In this document: piece by piece, positions 8,751 through 18,167 of the stretch | Numbering within the stretch: position 1 is the stretch's first letter | How the letters are laid out: each line of letters begins with the position of its first letter | Origin: Silvanigrella paludirubra | Lineage (GTDB): Bacteria; Bdellovibrionota_B; Oligoflexia; Silvanigrellales; Silvanigrellaceae | Assembly: GCF_009208775.1 (NCBI RefSeq) | Contig: NZ_WFLM01000001.1 | Location: 287,227-351,226 of the forward strand | Direction: 5' to 3' | DNA: 64,000 nt | Position numbers and translations under genes: made by a program | The notes under the pieces: generated by a model | The model's input: the letters and a program-made list of their open reading frames with translations, nothing else | What the model was told of the DNA's origin: nothing | Databases searched by the model: none

Positions 8751-11700
8751 ATGCCTGGGTACCAAAAAAAAATTTCTGCTTCTTTTTTTTCCTTTAAGAA
8801 TATTTTTTCAGAGAAATCGAATTCATCAGAAAAAATACTTCAAAAGACAGTTAATAAACAAAAATCGCTTTCATGGATATTTTTTTTAGTTTTTAAAAAG
8901 AATATATTTATAGCATCTTTTTTACAAATTGTTTTGCTATCATTAGCCTTAATGTCTCCATTTATTATTAAATATTATCTTGAATTTTTTTTAGTACCAA
9001 GTTTTGCTGAAGTAAGTAAAAAACTTTTTTTGTCATCAATGTATTTTTTTGCGTTTGTTTCTCTTTTTCTTTTTGTTTCTTATTTAAAGAAACAGCTATT
9101 CATAAATTGGAAAAGAGAGATTGAATATCAGTCCCTAAATATTATGTCACATATATGTTGTTATTCATCAAAAGACCAAAATAATATAATGCTGAATAAA
9201 TTTAGTGATGAAGATGGGAACTTTTTTTCATATAAATTTATTGATCTTCCTAATGTTTTGTCTTTATTATTTAGTATTCCTGCATTGGTAGTTTCTTTTA
9301 TTTTTATTTATGTTTTAATGGACAAGCTTTTTTTTATACCAATTTCAATTCTTATGATTATGTTCTTTTTACAAATTCAAAATCAAATTTTTGTTTCAAG
9401 AACCATGAAAAAAGTGTTGTTTTTTCTTGAATCAAGAAGTCTTTTATTAAAAAAGATTTTTTTATACGGTAATAGAGTTCATTTGTTAGCAATGGAATCT
9501 TTCTTTTTAAGAAAAATAAATTTATTGCAGCAAAATAGTAAAAATATAACGCTAAATATAATAAATCGAATTTCTGCTTCACGTGTTATTTTTTATTATT
9601 CTTGTTTTATATTAGCAATTCCTAGTATTGCAATTTATATTTATGTACATCCAAATGCACCATTAACATCCATTGCAACGCTTTTAGTGTTTTTTATATT
9701 AGCAGCTCACTTTTACTCAAATATTTTATCATTTTCTTCTCGAATTATAGAGTTAAAAAATAATTATAAGTTATTAAATTCTAATGTAACATTAGTTAAA
9801 AATAATGATGTAGAGATAACTCAAGAAGTTAATGAAGAGTTTAATGATTTTGAAGATTTTGTGAATATAAATAAAAAAGTTGTTAAGCAAGAAAAAATTT
9901 GGTTTCATAAAGCATCCTTTATGAACGGAAAGGTGATAAACCTTTATAATATTTCATTTGAACAAAAGCAGGGAAATATAACCGCCATTGTAGGGCAACC
10001 TAATTCTGGAAAATCCTCTTTTTTAGCAGCATGTGCAGGTGAATTAAAACTAATAAGTGGAGAAAAAAAGTTACCAAATCATTTTGAGATTTTACCTCAA
10101 GATATCTCTTTATTTGATGGGACTTTAAGAGAAAATATTATTTTAAATAAAGAATTTGAAGGAAGAAGATATATTGAATCTGTCAGAGCCAGTTTTCTCG
10201 AAGAAGAATTAAATTCTTTAGAGGATGGTGATGAAACATACTTAGATACAAAAGAAAATACATTTAGTGAAAGCTTTTTAAGAAAAATTGCAATCGCTCG
10301 TATTTTATATGCGAAATCTGAATTTTATTTTTTAGATGAACCATTTCAAAATTTATCTCAACCAGAAATTTCCCACATTTTTAATGAAGGGTTTTTAAAA
10401 TTATTACACGGTCTAAATCGTGTAATTGTTACTGAAAAATTAGAAATAGCATCCCTATGTGATCACATTGTTGTCATGAGAGATGGAATGATTGTGGAAC
10501 AAGGAAGTCATAAAGTTCTTATAGAAAAAGCAGGTGTTTATGCAAGACTTCATTATGCTGCAGCAGATTCAAGGCAATTTGGCTTAACCCAAAATCAGTC
10601 TAAGACAAAAATTAAATCAAATTTAATTTCTAGTCATGAAAAAAATAAATATTATGATTTCAGTTTTTATGATAAATCAAATGAAATAAAATATATTCGA
10701 CAAATTTTTAGTTCAACAAAATTCTTTTTTCAATCCTATTTTAAAAATAAAAATTCTTATTTAAGTTTGGGTATAATTCTTCTATCTCAAATATTTATGT
10801 GCATAGGGTTTTACTCTTTATTTTCTCATACTATTGCAGAAAAATTTTCAAAAAATATTCAAATAATAATGTTTGTGACAAGTACTTTAATTTCATTAGG
10901 TCTTTTTTATCTTTTTCATATAAAAAATGCCATGATTAATCTACTTTTTGGTTCGACAATAGAAAATAAAGTATATAATGTTTTAATTAAAAAATATAAA
11001 GATGATCATTCTTTTACAGCAAAATATTTAGATAATTTTTCTAAGGCAAAAGATGATTTATTTGCATCTCTAACTTCATTAATTGTAAGGTTTTCCTATC
11101 TTGTGGCAGGATTTGTTTTAATTTCAATTGCAAATGCTTCCGCTTTGTTATTGTTAGTTGCATTTGTTATTTTCACATTTGTTTTTGCATTAGTTAAAAA
11201 GGGTTCTTATTTAAGGGCTTATTTTGAAATGCAATCTGAAAAAAATAAGTTAGCTAAATTAACATTTCACTATACAAAATCATTAAAAATTTCTAACTCA
11301 TTTTTATTTAGAGAGTATTTGTATAAAAAACACAATGATAAAATAAATGAAGTAGATGAGAAAACACGAGAAAAAGATACTTTTATTATACAATTTTTTA
11401 AATTTATATCTTTATCACTTGTATTTATAGTAGCTTTATCTGTCGCGTATTATGTTATAAATATTGAAAAAATGTTTATTGGAACAGTAATCATGTCCTT
11501 TTTATCTGTGATTTTCTTTTTCCAAGCTTTTGTCAATATTGAAGAGGATTTTAAAAAATTTATTAAATGTATTCCTTATTTTGAAGATTTGATGCGTGCT
11601 TCTATTCATTATGATGATATTGAAAATCATTCATGCTCTACTTCTAATTATTGGCCTCAAAAAGGTTCATTAAGAGTCATGTCTTTAACCGTTACTTCTT

Positions 11701-12386
11701 CTATTGAATACCCCAATCCAATACATAATTTAGATCTTTTTATTCCTCACGGAGCAAGATTTGGCTTTATTACAGATAAAGGTCAAAATAAAACATCTAC
11801 TTTTTTTGCAAGTTTGCTTTTATTTGTTCCTTTTGATACAGGCACAATTATAATTGATGATGAAGATATTTTAAAATTAAATCCAATTGAACTAAGAGAT
11901 AAATATACTTATATATCTATGAACTCTTTATTCCCTTTTCTTACGATTCGAGAAAATTTAGATCCTACTGAACAATTTGATGATTCTGAAATATGGTCGG
12001 TATTAAATAGAGTTGGTATTGCTCAATCTGTTGCCGTTCTTAGAAATGGTTTAAATACAAAAGTGGATGATCTTCCTAAACAAATGTTATGGTCTGGTGA
12101 GATTTTATTTTTCTCATTCGCTAGAGCCATCTTATTTTCAAATAAAATTTTACTTGTGGACAATTTAATTTTACCTGAAGAAATGGAATTAAGGATTATA
12201 GATCTTTTATCCACAGAATTTAAAGATGTAACCGTTATTTTTTCAATTCATTTGAAATCAAAACTTCTTTCTATTTGTGACGATGTAGCTCGTTTTGATA
12301 AAGGAATATTACGAAGAGCTACAATTGAAAAATTGAATTACACAAATATAAATTCCCATGGGGATATTTCAGAATTGACAAAATAA
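8751..12386 (+). CDS. Full-length fused ABC exporter resembling the ABCC (MRP) type
   Basis: Single chain with order TMD1-NBD1-TMD2-NBD2, 1211 residues. NBD1 has Walker A GQPNSGKS (K421), a Q-loop (LPQDISLFDGTLRENI), a degraded signature FSESF (505-509) and Walker B FLDEP (D529, E530). NBD2 has a weakened Walker A KGQNKTS (K1014), the ENLDP stretch (1068-1072) typical of ABCC NBD2, a signature reading WSGEI (1114-1118), and Walker B LLVDN in which the catalytic glutamate is Asn1138; the H-loop histidine is kept (FSIHLK). One ATP site (NBD1 Walker motifs with the NBD2 signature) therefore looks potentially active and the other dead. Bacterial exporters are usually half-size dimers, so a fused ABCC-like form is unusual. 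Substrate unknown. The gene follows the CPBP-like gene by one base. Confidence 0.85.
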   Translation: MPGYQKKISASFFSFKNIFSEKSNSSEKILQKTVNKQKSLSWIFFLVFKKNIFIASFLQIVLLSLALMSPFIIKYYLEFFLVPSFAEVSKKLFLSSMYFFAFVSLFLFVSYLKKQLFINWKREIEYQSLNIMSHICCYSSKDQNNIMLNKFSDEDGNFFSYKFIDLPNVLSLLFSIPALVVSFIFIYVLMDKLFFIPISILMIMFFLQIQNQIFVSRTMKKVLFFLESRSLLLKKIFLYGNRVHLLAMESFFLRKINLLQQNSKNITLNIINRISASRVIFYYSCFILAIPSIAIYIYVHPNAPLTSIATLLVFFILAAHFYSNILSFSSRIIELKNNYKLLNSNVTLVKNNDVEITQEVNEEFNDFEDFVNINKKVVKQEKIWFHKASFMNGKVINLYNISFEQKQGNITAIVGQPNSGKSSFLAACAGELKLISGEKKLPNHFEILPQDISLFDGTLRENIILNKEFEGRRYIESVRASFLEEELNSLEDGDETYLDTKENTFSESFLRKIAIARILYAKSEFYFLDEPFQNLSQPEISHIFNEGFLKLLHGLNRVIVTEKLEIASLCDHIVVMRDGMIVEQGSHKVLIEKAGVYARLHYAAADSRQFGLTQNQSKTKIKSNLISSHEKNKYYDFSFYDKSNEIKYIRQIFSSTKFFFQSYFKNKNSYLSLGIILLSQIFMCIGFYSLFSHTIAEKFSKNIQIIMFVTSTLISLGLFYLFHIKNAMINLLFGSTIENKVYNVLIKKYKDDHSFTAKYLDNFSKAKDDLFASLTSLIVRFSYLVAGFVLISIANASALLLLVAFVIFTFVFALVKKGSYLRAYFEMQSEKNKLAKLTFHYTKSLKISNSFLFREYLYKKHNDKINEVDEKTREKDTFIIQFFKFISLSLVFIVALSVAYYVINIEKMFIGTVIMSFLSVIFFFQAFVNIEEDFKKFIKCIPYFEDLMRASIHYDDIENHSCSTSNYWPQKGSLRVMSLTVTSSIEYPNPIHNLDLFIPHGARFGFITDKGQNKTSTFFASLLLFVPFDTGTIIIDDEDILKLNPIELRDKYTYISMNSLFPFLTIRENLDPTEQFDDSEIWSVLNRVGIAQSVAVLRNGLNTKVDDLPKQMLWSGEILFFSFARAILFSNKILLVDNLILPEEMELRIIDLLSTEFKDVTVIFSIHLKSKLLSICDDVARFDKGILRRATIEKLNYTNINSHGDISELTK

Positions 12387-12468
12387 ACAGAAACTAAAAT
12401 TAGTATAGAATTATTGCTGAAAATTAAATTTGCTTAAGAATTACGCTCCAATAACTTAAAAAATATAT

Positions 12469-12491
12469 CACTTTAAATGCTATAAAGTGAC
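12469..12491. repeat. Short inverted repeat between exporter and protease genes
   Basis: TCACTTTA at 12469-12476 pairs with TAAAGTGA at 12484-12491 over a seven-base loop. It lies 83 bases after the ABC exporter stop and about 145 bases before the protease ATG. No T-run follows it, so it may be a weak terminator or a dyad operator. The surrounding 250-base gap is otherwise AT-rich without a recognisable gene. Confidence 0.35.
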
Positions 12492-12636
12492 AAATACTCT
12501 TTTATAAGAATAATTTTTTATTATAAGTTTTATAAATATCTAATAATAAAGAAAATAAATTTTGGCATATATATTGCTTTTTGAAAAGAACTGATTTTTA
12601 TGTTTCTTTAACTCACAAGGCAAGAAGGATTTTGTC

Positions 12637-13683
12637 ATGTTTATTTTAAATTATGTTACGAATAGTAAATTTTATTTTACTCAGGGACTTTCTGTTAGTT
12701 TATCAAAATATGAAAAGAAATTTAAAAATCAAGGTTCTCTAGAAAATACAAAAGTAATTAGTGAGGGGGGGTGTGCCGCTTTTGTTTTGTATTTTATGAA
12801 ATATTTTCAAAATTTTGGGAAAATAAATACAGATATTTTAATCTTAAATATAAAAAAAGAATTAACAAATTCAGATGTTATTATGCCTAATGTCTATTTT
12901 TGGATGGGATTGCAGCATTTGATTTTTGATAATTTTAAGACTCCTATATCCTGTCCTAAAAGTTATATGCCTGAAAAAGATCTTAAAGTTATCCATTTGA
13001 AAAATACTATAGATGAACGCACTAATGCAAATAATGAAAAGTTAACAAAAGCGGTAAGAATTAAAACTCAAGAATTGAATTTTAAAAGCTTATTTGAAAA
13101 ATTTAAAAATGATAAATCGGTAAATTTTAATTTTGAGCAGTACAATTATCTTTCAAAAATCAAGTCCAAAGAATATGAAACCGCTTTAAATTCAACCGAA
13201 AAAGATTTAAAAGAAATTAATATATTACAATCTCAATATGATTCAAAAATGAATTTTATTAAAGATTCTTTGAAAGCCCATACAGGCAATAATTCAGCAG
13301 ATTATTCTCTATTATTTGAATTATTATTTATTATGAAAAATGCTATAAGTTGGAAATATAATTCTTCACTTGATAATGTTGAAAACGTTCAAGATGTATT
13401 TAAATTAATTGATCAACACCACCAAATATTAACTAGCTCAAATAAAAAAGATATGGCAATTTGCTTTAATACAGGTATAACTTTTAAAAAAGATGCTCAT
13501 CAAATCTGTTTTATTATAACGAATGAGCCTAAAAATCAATTTTTAATATTTGATCCAAATTTTGGTTTATTTTCATTTAAAAATATAAATTCCTTTTATA
13601 AAGCAATTAAAGATTTAACTCAAGGGTTTTTAGCTTATAAAACAATCAAATATGAATTAAATGTTTATTATCTAAATGCTTAA
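12637..13683 (+). CDS. Candidate YopT/C58-like cysteine protease effector
   Basis: Cytosolic-looking 348-residue protein without a signal peptide. It shows a papain-like triad pattern: C46 in EGGCAAFVLYF, H288 in KDAHQICFII and D306 in IFDPNFGLFSF. The DPNFG-x-F segment and the 18-residue His-Asp spacing are characteristic of the C58 (YopT/AvrPphB) family and relatives, which cleave host proteins such as Rho GTPases. The insert between Cys and His is about 240 residues, roughly twice that of YopT, lysine-rich and probably helical. A run of seven G (12765-12771) sits immediately before the Cys codon. The ribosome site AAGG is eight bases before the ATG. It has its own leader after the exporter. 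The family call rests on motifs only. Confidence 0.6.
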   Translation: MFILNYVTNSKFYFTQGLSVSLSKYEKKFKNQGSLENTKVISEGGCAAFVLYFMKYFQNFGKINTDILILNIKKELTNSDVIMPNVYFWMGLQHLIFDNFKTPISCPKSYMPEKDLKVIHLKNTIDERTNANNEKLTKAVRIKTQELNFKSLFEKFKNDKSVNFNFEQYNYLSKIKSKEYETALNSTEKDLKEINILQSQYDSKMNFIKDSLKAHTGNNSADYSLLFELLFIMKNAISWKYNSSLDNVENVQDVFKLIDQHHQILTSSNKKDMAICFNTGITFKKDAHQICFIITNEPKNQFLIFDPNFGLFSFKNINSFYKAIKDLTQGFLAYKTIKYELNVYYLNA

Positions 13684-13694
13684 TTTTAAGAAAT

Positions 13695-14408
13695 TTAAGA
13701 TTTATTTCTATCTCCGAAAATTGCTGTTCCCATTCTTAACATAGTGCTTCCACACTCAATAGCTAATTCATAATCAGAGCTCATTCCTAAAGAAATAATT
13801 GGTTTCTGGTTTTGAGGATTATTATAAAAAACATTCCATAATTTTTTTGAATTTTCAACAAATGTATAATATAAATCTTTTCTTTTATTATGTTCTATTT
13901 CAGCTGGACCAATTCCCATAAATCCTTTCAGTAAAAGTTTTTTACTTTGTGAAATAAAGTCTAAAAGTTCATTTGTTTTTTCAATTTGTATTCCAGATTT
14001 ATTTTTATCATTTATGTCTATTTGTAATTGAACTAAAATATTTAATTTAGAATTGAGTTGTGATTTATTTTCAATTTCTTTTGCTAAAGATAAGCTATCA
14101 AGTGACTGTAAGCAGTGAACATTATCATTAATAAATTTGGCTTTATTATTTTGAAGGTGTCCAATGATATGCCATTTTAGATCGGGTAAGTTTGGTTTTA
14201 ATAAATCGCTTTTCTTTTGCCATTCTTGTATATAATTTTCCCCAAAATGTGCTAATCCATTCAAATAAGCTTCTTGAATTTTATTCGCTTCATGAAATTT
14301 ACTTACGGCAATAAGTTCAATATCAGATGTATTACGGTTGTGCTTATTACATAATATATTAATTTTATTTTTTATATCTTCAATATTTTTTTTTATAAGT
14401 TCAGACAT
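13695..14408 (-). CDS. yggS: YggS family PLP-binding protein
   Basis: Small fold-type III PLP protein (PLPBP) that buffers pyridoxal phosphate and amino/keto-acid pools in the cytoplasm; it has no known catalytic reaction. The PLP lysine is K37 in LIAVSKFHE, followed by the family motifs HFGENYIQEW and WHIIGHLQNNK, and near the C terminus LSMGMS-like LGMSSDYELAIECGSTMLRMGTAIFG. Length 237 is normal. It is read convergent to the C58-like protease gene, with 11 bases between stops, and lies 32 bases downstream of maf in the same direction, so these two are likely an operon. Confidence 0.94.
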   Translation of the reverse strand: MSELIKKNIEDIKNKINILCNKHNRNTSDIELIAVSKFHEANKIQEAYLNGLAHFGENYIQEWQKKSDLLKPNLPDLKWHIIGHLQNNKAKFINDNVHCLQSLDSLSLAKEIENKSQLNSKLNILVQLQIDINDKNKSGIQIEKTNELLDFISQSKKLLLKGFMGIGPAEIEHNKRKDLYYTFVENSKKLWNVFYNNPQNQKPIISLGMSSDYELAIECGSTMLRMGTAIFGDRNKS

Positions 14409-14440
14409 TTTAAAGGCCTTATTAAATATTTTGCATTATT

Positions 14441-15052
14441 TTAATGGTCAAATGAGGAAAAAGATTCCACACCAGCAAAATGTTTAAGATCCATTAAAAC
14501 TTCACTTAATGGCAATCCCATTACATTTGTATAGCTTCCACTTATACTATGAATGAATCCCATTGCTCTGCCTTGAATCCCATATGCACCTGACTTATCA
14601 AATGGTTCTTTTGTTTTAATGTAAGAGTTAATTTCATTTTCAGAGAGAACTCGAAAAGTAACAAATGTTTCGACAATTCTTGAAATAAGTTCTTTGTTAT
14701 TTTGAAAAATACAATAACTACTCAACACTAAATGGGTATTACCAGATAAATTTTGGAGCATTTCACGGGCTTGATTTTCATTTAAAGGTTTTTCAAGTAT
14801 TTTATCATCTTTAGTAACAACAATTGTATCTGCACTTAAAATAAACTCATTTTGATTATATTTCTTACAAACAGCAAGGCCTTTTTCTTTTGCATTACGC
14901 TGTACATAATCATGGCCTCCTTCATTTTCTTTTGGTTTTTCATCAATATTTGCAACATTTATTTCAAATGGAATCCCACTTGCTTGAAACATTTCTTTTC
15001 TTCTAGGTGAGCTACTTGCGAGGATAATTTTTTTATTTTCTTTGCTAATCAT
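14441..15052 (-). CDS. maf: Maf-like nucleoside triphosphate pyrophosphatase
   Basis: Hydrolyses non-canonical or methylated nucleoside triphosphates (dTTP/UTP or m7GTP) to monophosphates; historically a septum-formation inhibitor. Family motifs are present: LASSSPRRKE near the N terminus, SADTIV with the catalytic aspartate, and the KSGAYGIQG-type segment (DKSGAYGIQGRAMGFI). The ATG at 15052 is used rather than one 81 bases upstream because the conserved N-terminal strand starts at once with ISKENKKIILASSS; the longer form would add an unrelated tail. 203 residues. Divergent from cheA. The YhdE-type or YceF-type specificity cannot be decided by eye. Confidence 0.92.
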   Translation of the reverse strand: MISKENKKIILASSSPRRKEMFQASGIPFEINVANIDEKPKENEGGHDYVQRNAKEKGLAVCKKYNQNEFILSADTIVVTKDDKILEKPLNENQAREMLQNLSGNTHLVLSSYCIFQNNKELISRIVETFVTFRVLSENEINSYIKTKEPFDKSGAYGIQGRAMGFIHSISGSYTNVMGLPLSEVLMDLKHFAGVESFSSFDH

Positions 15053-15167
15053 AAAATACCGCCAAATCCTTAACTCTAAAAAAGTACATACGCAGTTATT
15101 GCGTTTAAAATAACAATATATGGCATAACTCATTTTATACCAATAAGATGCTTTTACGGGGGATAGA

Positions 15168-18167
15168 GTGTTTCAAGGCAAACGATTTGCTTCTATTCTT
15201 ACACCTGAACAGACAGACTCAGGATTAGCGGAAGAGTTGAAAAATGAAGCAACTGAATTATATGAGAGATTAGCGGCTCTTTGTCAGGGGTTTCAAGAAC
15301 ATCTCATCGCAAATGAAGAGGTTCCTTTAGAAGAAAGTCAAGAGTTATTCAGAACTCTTCATACTCTAAAAGGACTATCCCAAATGGCAAATCTCACTGA
15401 GATGGTTGCCATGGCACATGCCGTTGAAGATTATATTGAATTCGTCCGTTCAGAAAAAGTAAAACTAGTTAAAGAAGTAATTGAACTTGTTTCCGACGCA
15501 CAAAATGTGTTTGAACAAGTTTATAAAGCCTATCCTCAGCCCATCGATCCTGATGTCTTGATGGAAGCTGAAAGAATTGTTCATGAATTTCATGCTAAAT
15601 CGGATTTTGTAAAAAATGGGGGAACTCCTTCCGAAGCAGCGCCACCACCTGCAGCAGCAACCTCGGAGCCAGCTGCAGAAGGAGCCGGAACGGTTTCAAA
15701 TTCAAATGTTGTGAGTGAAGAAGAAAATGCATCTTTTAATAAATTCACAACTCGAGTTGAAAAACTTTTTGCCGTATTTTTTAATGACGACAAATATAAA
15801 ACATTAGAAGAATTAAAAGCTGGTCCACAGGTTGATAATATTTCAAGAGTTGGTGACTTTGTTCTTTATAGAGCATCTCCAACTGGGTCTTTAATTATTT
15901 TTGCAGCTGAGCTTGAAGCTTCAACCTTAAAGGGGGTTGTAGAGGCGGATGTTGTTGAATTGGATAAAAAAGATCCTAATTGTTTGAAAAAAATTGGTCC
16001 TCCATGGGATGCTCTTGTTTTTTCTGTCGCAGGTGGGGGGGGGACTCCTGCCGCCGCCGCCGCTGAAGCTCCCGCTGCCGCAGCCCCAGCCGCTCCTGCT
16101 GAAGCTGCTGATCCACATGCTGGAGGCGGTGCTGAAGAAGAACCAGAAGAAGATTTTGATACTAAAAATTTAGCGGGTGGTGATGGATTTGAAAAACCAG
16201 ATCTTGATCCTGAAATGTTACAAGACTTTCTTTCTAATGCAGATGATTTAATCGAAAATTTAAGTCAATCTATGCTTGATCTAGAAGGAAATCCTGAAAG
16301 TAAAGATGCCGTTGAAAGTATCTTTAGAAATGCGCACACGATTAAAGGAACATCGGGGATGTTCGGCTTTCGTGCGATTGAAAAATTAACCCATAAAATG
16401 GAAAATTTATTTGATCGCATTCGTAAGGGAACACTCACTGTTACTCCTGCATTAATGGATGGACTTTTTTTTGGACTTGATCGCATTCGTAGCATGTTTG
16501 AAGCCATCAAAAAAAATCAATCATCAGAACAGCCTATCAATGATGCTTTAACAAAACTTCGGATTGGTTCCATGGCTGGTGGTGCTAAAAAAGCAGGAGG
16601 AGCAGCCGCTGCTCCCGCAGCCGCACCACCACCTGCTTCTGCTCCCGCAGCCGCAGCGCCCGCCGCCGCACCACCAGCTGCGGCTCCTCCACCAGCCGCA
16701 GCGCCCGCCGCTGCTAAACCTGCAGATAAGAAAAAACCAGATGAGAAAAAAGCAGACGAGGCGGGGGGCACAATTCGTGTTGACTTAAAAAGATTGGATA
16801 GCCTTGTTAACTTAGTTGGTGAACTTGTAATAGATAGAACAAGATTTGCAAGAATAGAAGAAGAATTAAGAGGAAATGGTAATAGTGAATTGGGCCATTC
16901 CATGAGTGAAAGTGTTTTATTATTTGGACGACATATGAATGAAGTCCAAAGTATTATTATGAAAATTCGAATGGTTCCTGTTGGGAATGCATTTTATAAG
17001 TTTACAAGAGTTGTTCGCGATTTATGTAGGCAAATTGGCAAAGAAATTGACTTGCATATTATTGGTGGTGAAACAGAACTTGATAAAACTTTAGTGGAAG
17101 AAATTGGAGATCCTTTAGTACATTTAATTCGTAATAGTGTTGACCACGGTGTTGAACTCCCAGATGATAGAGAAAAATTAGGAAAAAATAGAAAAGGAAA
17201 TATACATTTAAAAGCAAGCCAAGATGGAAATATGATTGTCATTACCATTCAAGATGACGGTAAAGGCTTGCAAATTGACAAAATTAGAGCAAAAGCGATA
17301 GAGCGTGGCTTGGTCAAAGAAAGTGACCATATGACGAATAAAGAAATATTTTCTTTAATTTTTGAATCTGGTTTTTCCACAGCAGAAAAGGTAACAAATA
17401 TTTCTGGCCGTGGTGTTGGTATGGATGTTGTTAAGAAAAGTATTGTTAAATTAAAAGGAATTATTGAACTTGATAGTGAATTAGGTAAAGGAACAACGAC
17501 AACAATTAAACTTCCTTTGACATTGGCAATTATTCCTAGTCTTATGGTTGAAACAAAAGGCGAGAGCTATGCAATACCACTTGTAAATGTAATTGAAAGT
17601 ATTCGGATACGTCCAGAAGATGTTCAGAAAATGGGTAGTGCTGACTTTGTTAAGTTAAGGGATCGAGTTTTGCCTTTATTAAAATTAGCAGATGTTTTTG
17701 ATCTTCATGCCATGAGTGAATTATTATGGTATTCTGTAAATGATATTCAAAGAATAAAACATCACGATGAAAATGATGGTGTCGAAAAAGCAGCAAATCC
17801 TTCTCGGCCTACTCCAGAGTCACAACAAGTTCAGCCAGCAACTAATACACCTCATAATGGAGAAGGAAAACCAACTTCTGGTGGTCATAATTTTTCATTT
17901 CGAGTGAGACATACAAAACCAAGAATTATTTTTGTTGTTGTTGGTGTTGGAGAAAAAAGAGTAGGTGTTGTGGTTGATCAATTACAAGGACAGCAAGAAA
18001 TTGTAATTAAGTCTTTAGGTCGGTTGATGGGTAAAAGAAGAGGAGTCGCTGGTGGCTGTGTCTTAGGAAATGGTCGTGTTGCACTTGTGCTTGATGTTGG
18101 CGAGATAATAGACGATTTTTCACAATCAAAATCGGGGTATCCAAATCGTGCTGCATTACCAAATTAA
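15168..18167 (+). CDS. cheA: Chemotaxis histidine kinase CheA with two HPt domains
   Basis: Core kinase of a chemosensory array. Two HPt domains are visible: H65 in LHTLKG and H390 in AHTIKG, separated by an unusual alpha/beta region (about 190-290) and linkers very rich in alanine and proline. A second Ala/Pro linker (about 475-530) precedes the P3 dimerisation region, the P4 HATPase (LIRNSVDHGVE; GRGVGMDVV) and the C-terminal CheW-like P5 domain, itself interrupted by a low-complexity insert. At 999 residues it is longer than common CheA (about 650). Start is GTG with GGGGGAT five bases before. The Ala-coding linkers are locally GC-rich, including a run of nine G at 16035-16043. The 3' end overlaps cheW by 20 bases. 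No receptor, CheR/CheB or CheY gene is adjacent. Confidence 0.93.
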   Translation: MFQGKRFASILTPEQTDSGLAEELKNEATELYERLAALCQGFQEHLIANEEVPLEESQELFRTLHTLKGLSQMANLTEMVAMAHAVEDYIEFVRSEKVKLVKEVIELVSDAQNVFEQVYKAYPQPIDPDVLMEAERIVHEFHAKSDFVKNGGTPSEAAPPPAAATSEPAAEGAGTVSNSNVVSEEENASFNKFTTRVEKLFAVFFNDDKYKTLEELKAGPQVDNISRVGDFVLYRASPTGSLIIFAAELEASTLKGVVEADVVELDKKDPNCLKKIGPPWDALVFSVAGGGGTPAAAAAEAPAAAAPAAPAEAADPHAGGGAEEEPEEDFDTKNLAGGDGFEKPDLDPEMLQDFLSNADDLIENLSQSMLDLEGNPESKDAVESIFRNAHTIKGTSGMFGFRAIEKLTHKMENLFDRIRKGTLTVTPALMDGLFFGLDRIRSMFEAIKKNQSSEQPINDALTKLRIGSMAGGAKKAGGAAAAPAAAPPPASAPAAAAPAAAPPAAAPPPAAAPAAAKPADKKKPDEKKADEAGGTIRVDLKRLDSLVNLVGELVIDRTRFARIEEELRGNGNSELGHSMSESVLLFGRHMNEVQSIIMKIRMVPVGNAFYKFTRVVRDLCRQIGKEIDLHIIGGETELDKTLVEEIGDPLVHLIRNSVDHGVELPDDREKLGKNRKGNIHLKASQDGNMIVITIQDDGKGLQIDKIRAKAIERGLVKESDHMTNKEIFSLIFESGFSTAEKVTNISGRGVGMDVVKKSIVKLKGIIELDSELGKGTTTTIKLPLTLAIIPSLMVETKGESYAIPLVNVIESIRIRPEDVQKMGSADFVKLRDRVLPLLKLADVFDLHAMSELLWYSVNDIQRIKHHDENDGVEKAANPSRPTPESQQVQPATNTPHNGEGKPTSGGHNFSFRVRHTKPRIIFVVVGVGEKRVGVVVDQLQGQQEIVIKSLGRLMGKRRGVAGGCVLGNGRVALVLDVGEIIDDFSQSKSGYPNRAALPN

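Noticed and set aside
16517..16903. Open minus-strand frame of 128 codons inside cheA
   Set aside because: It mirrors the Ala/Pro-coding linker, where GC-rich repeats lack stops on both strands. CheA in the other frame is fully supported.
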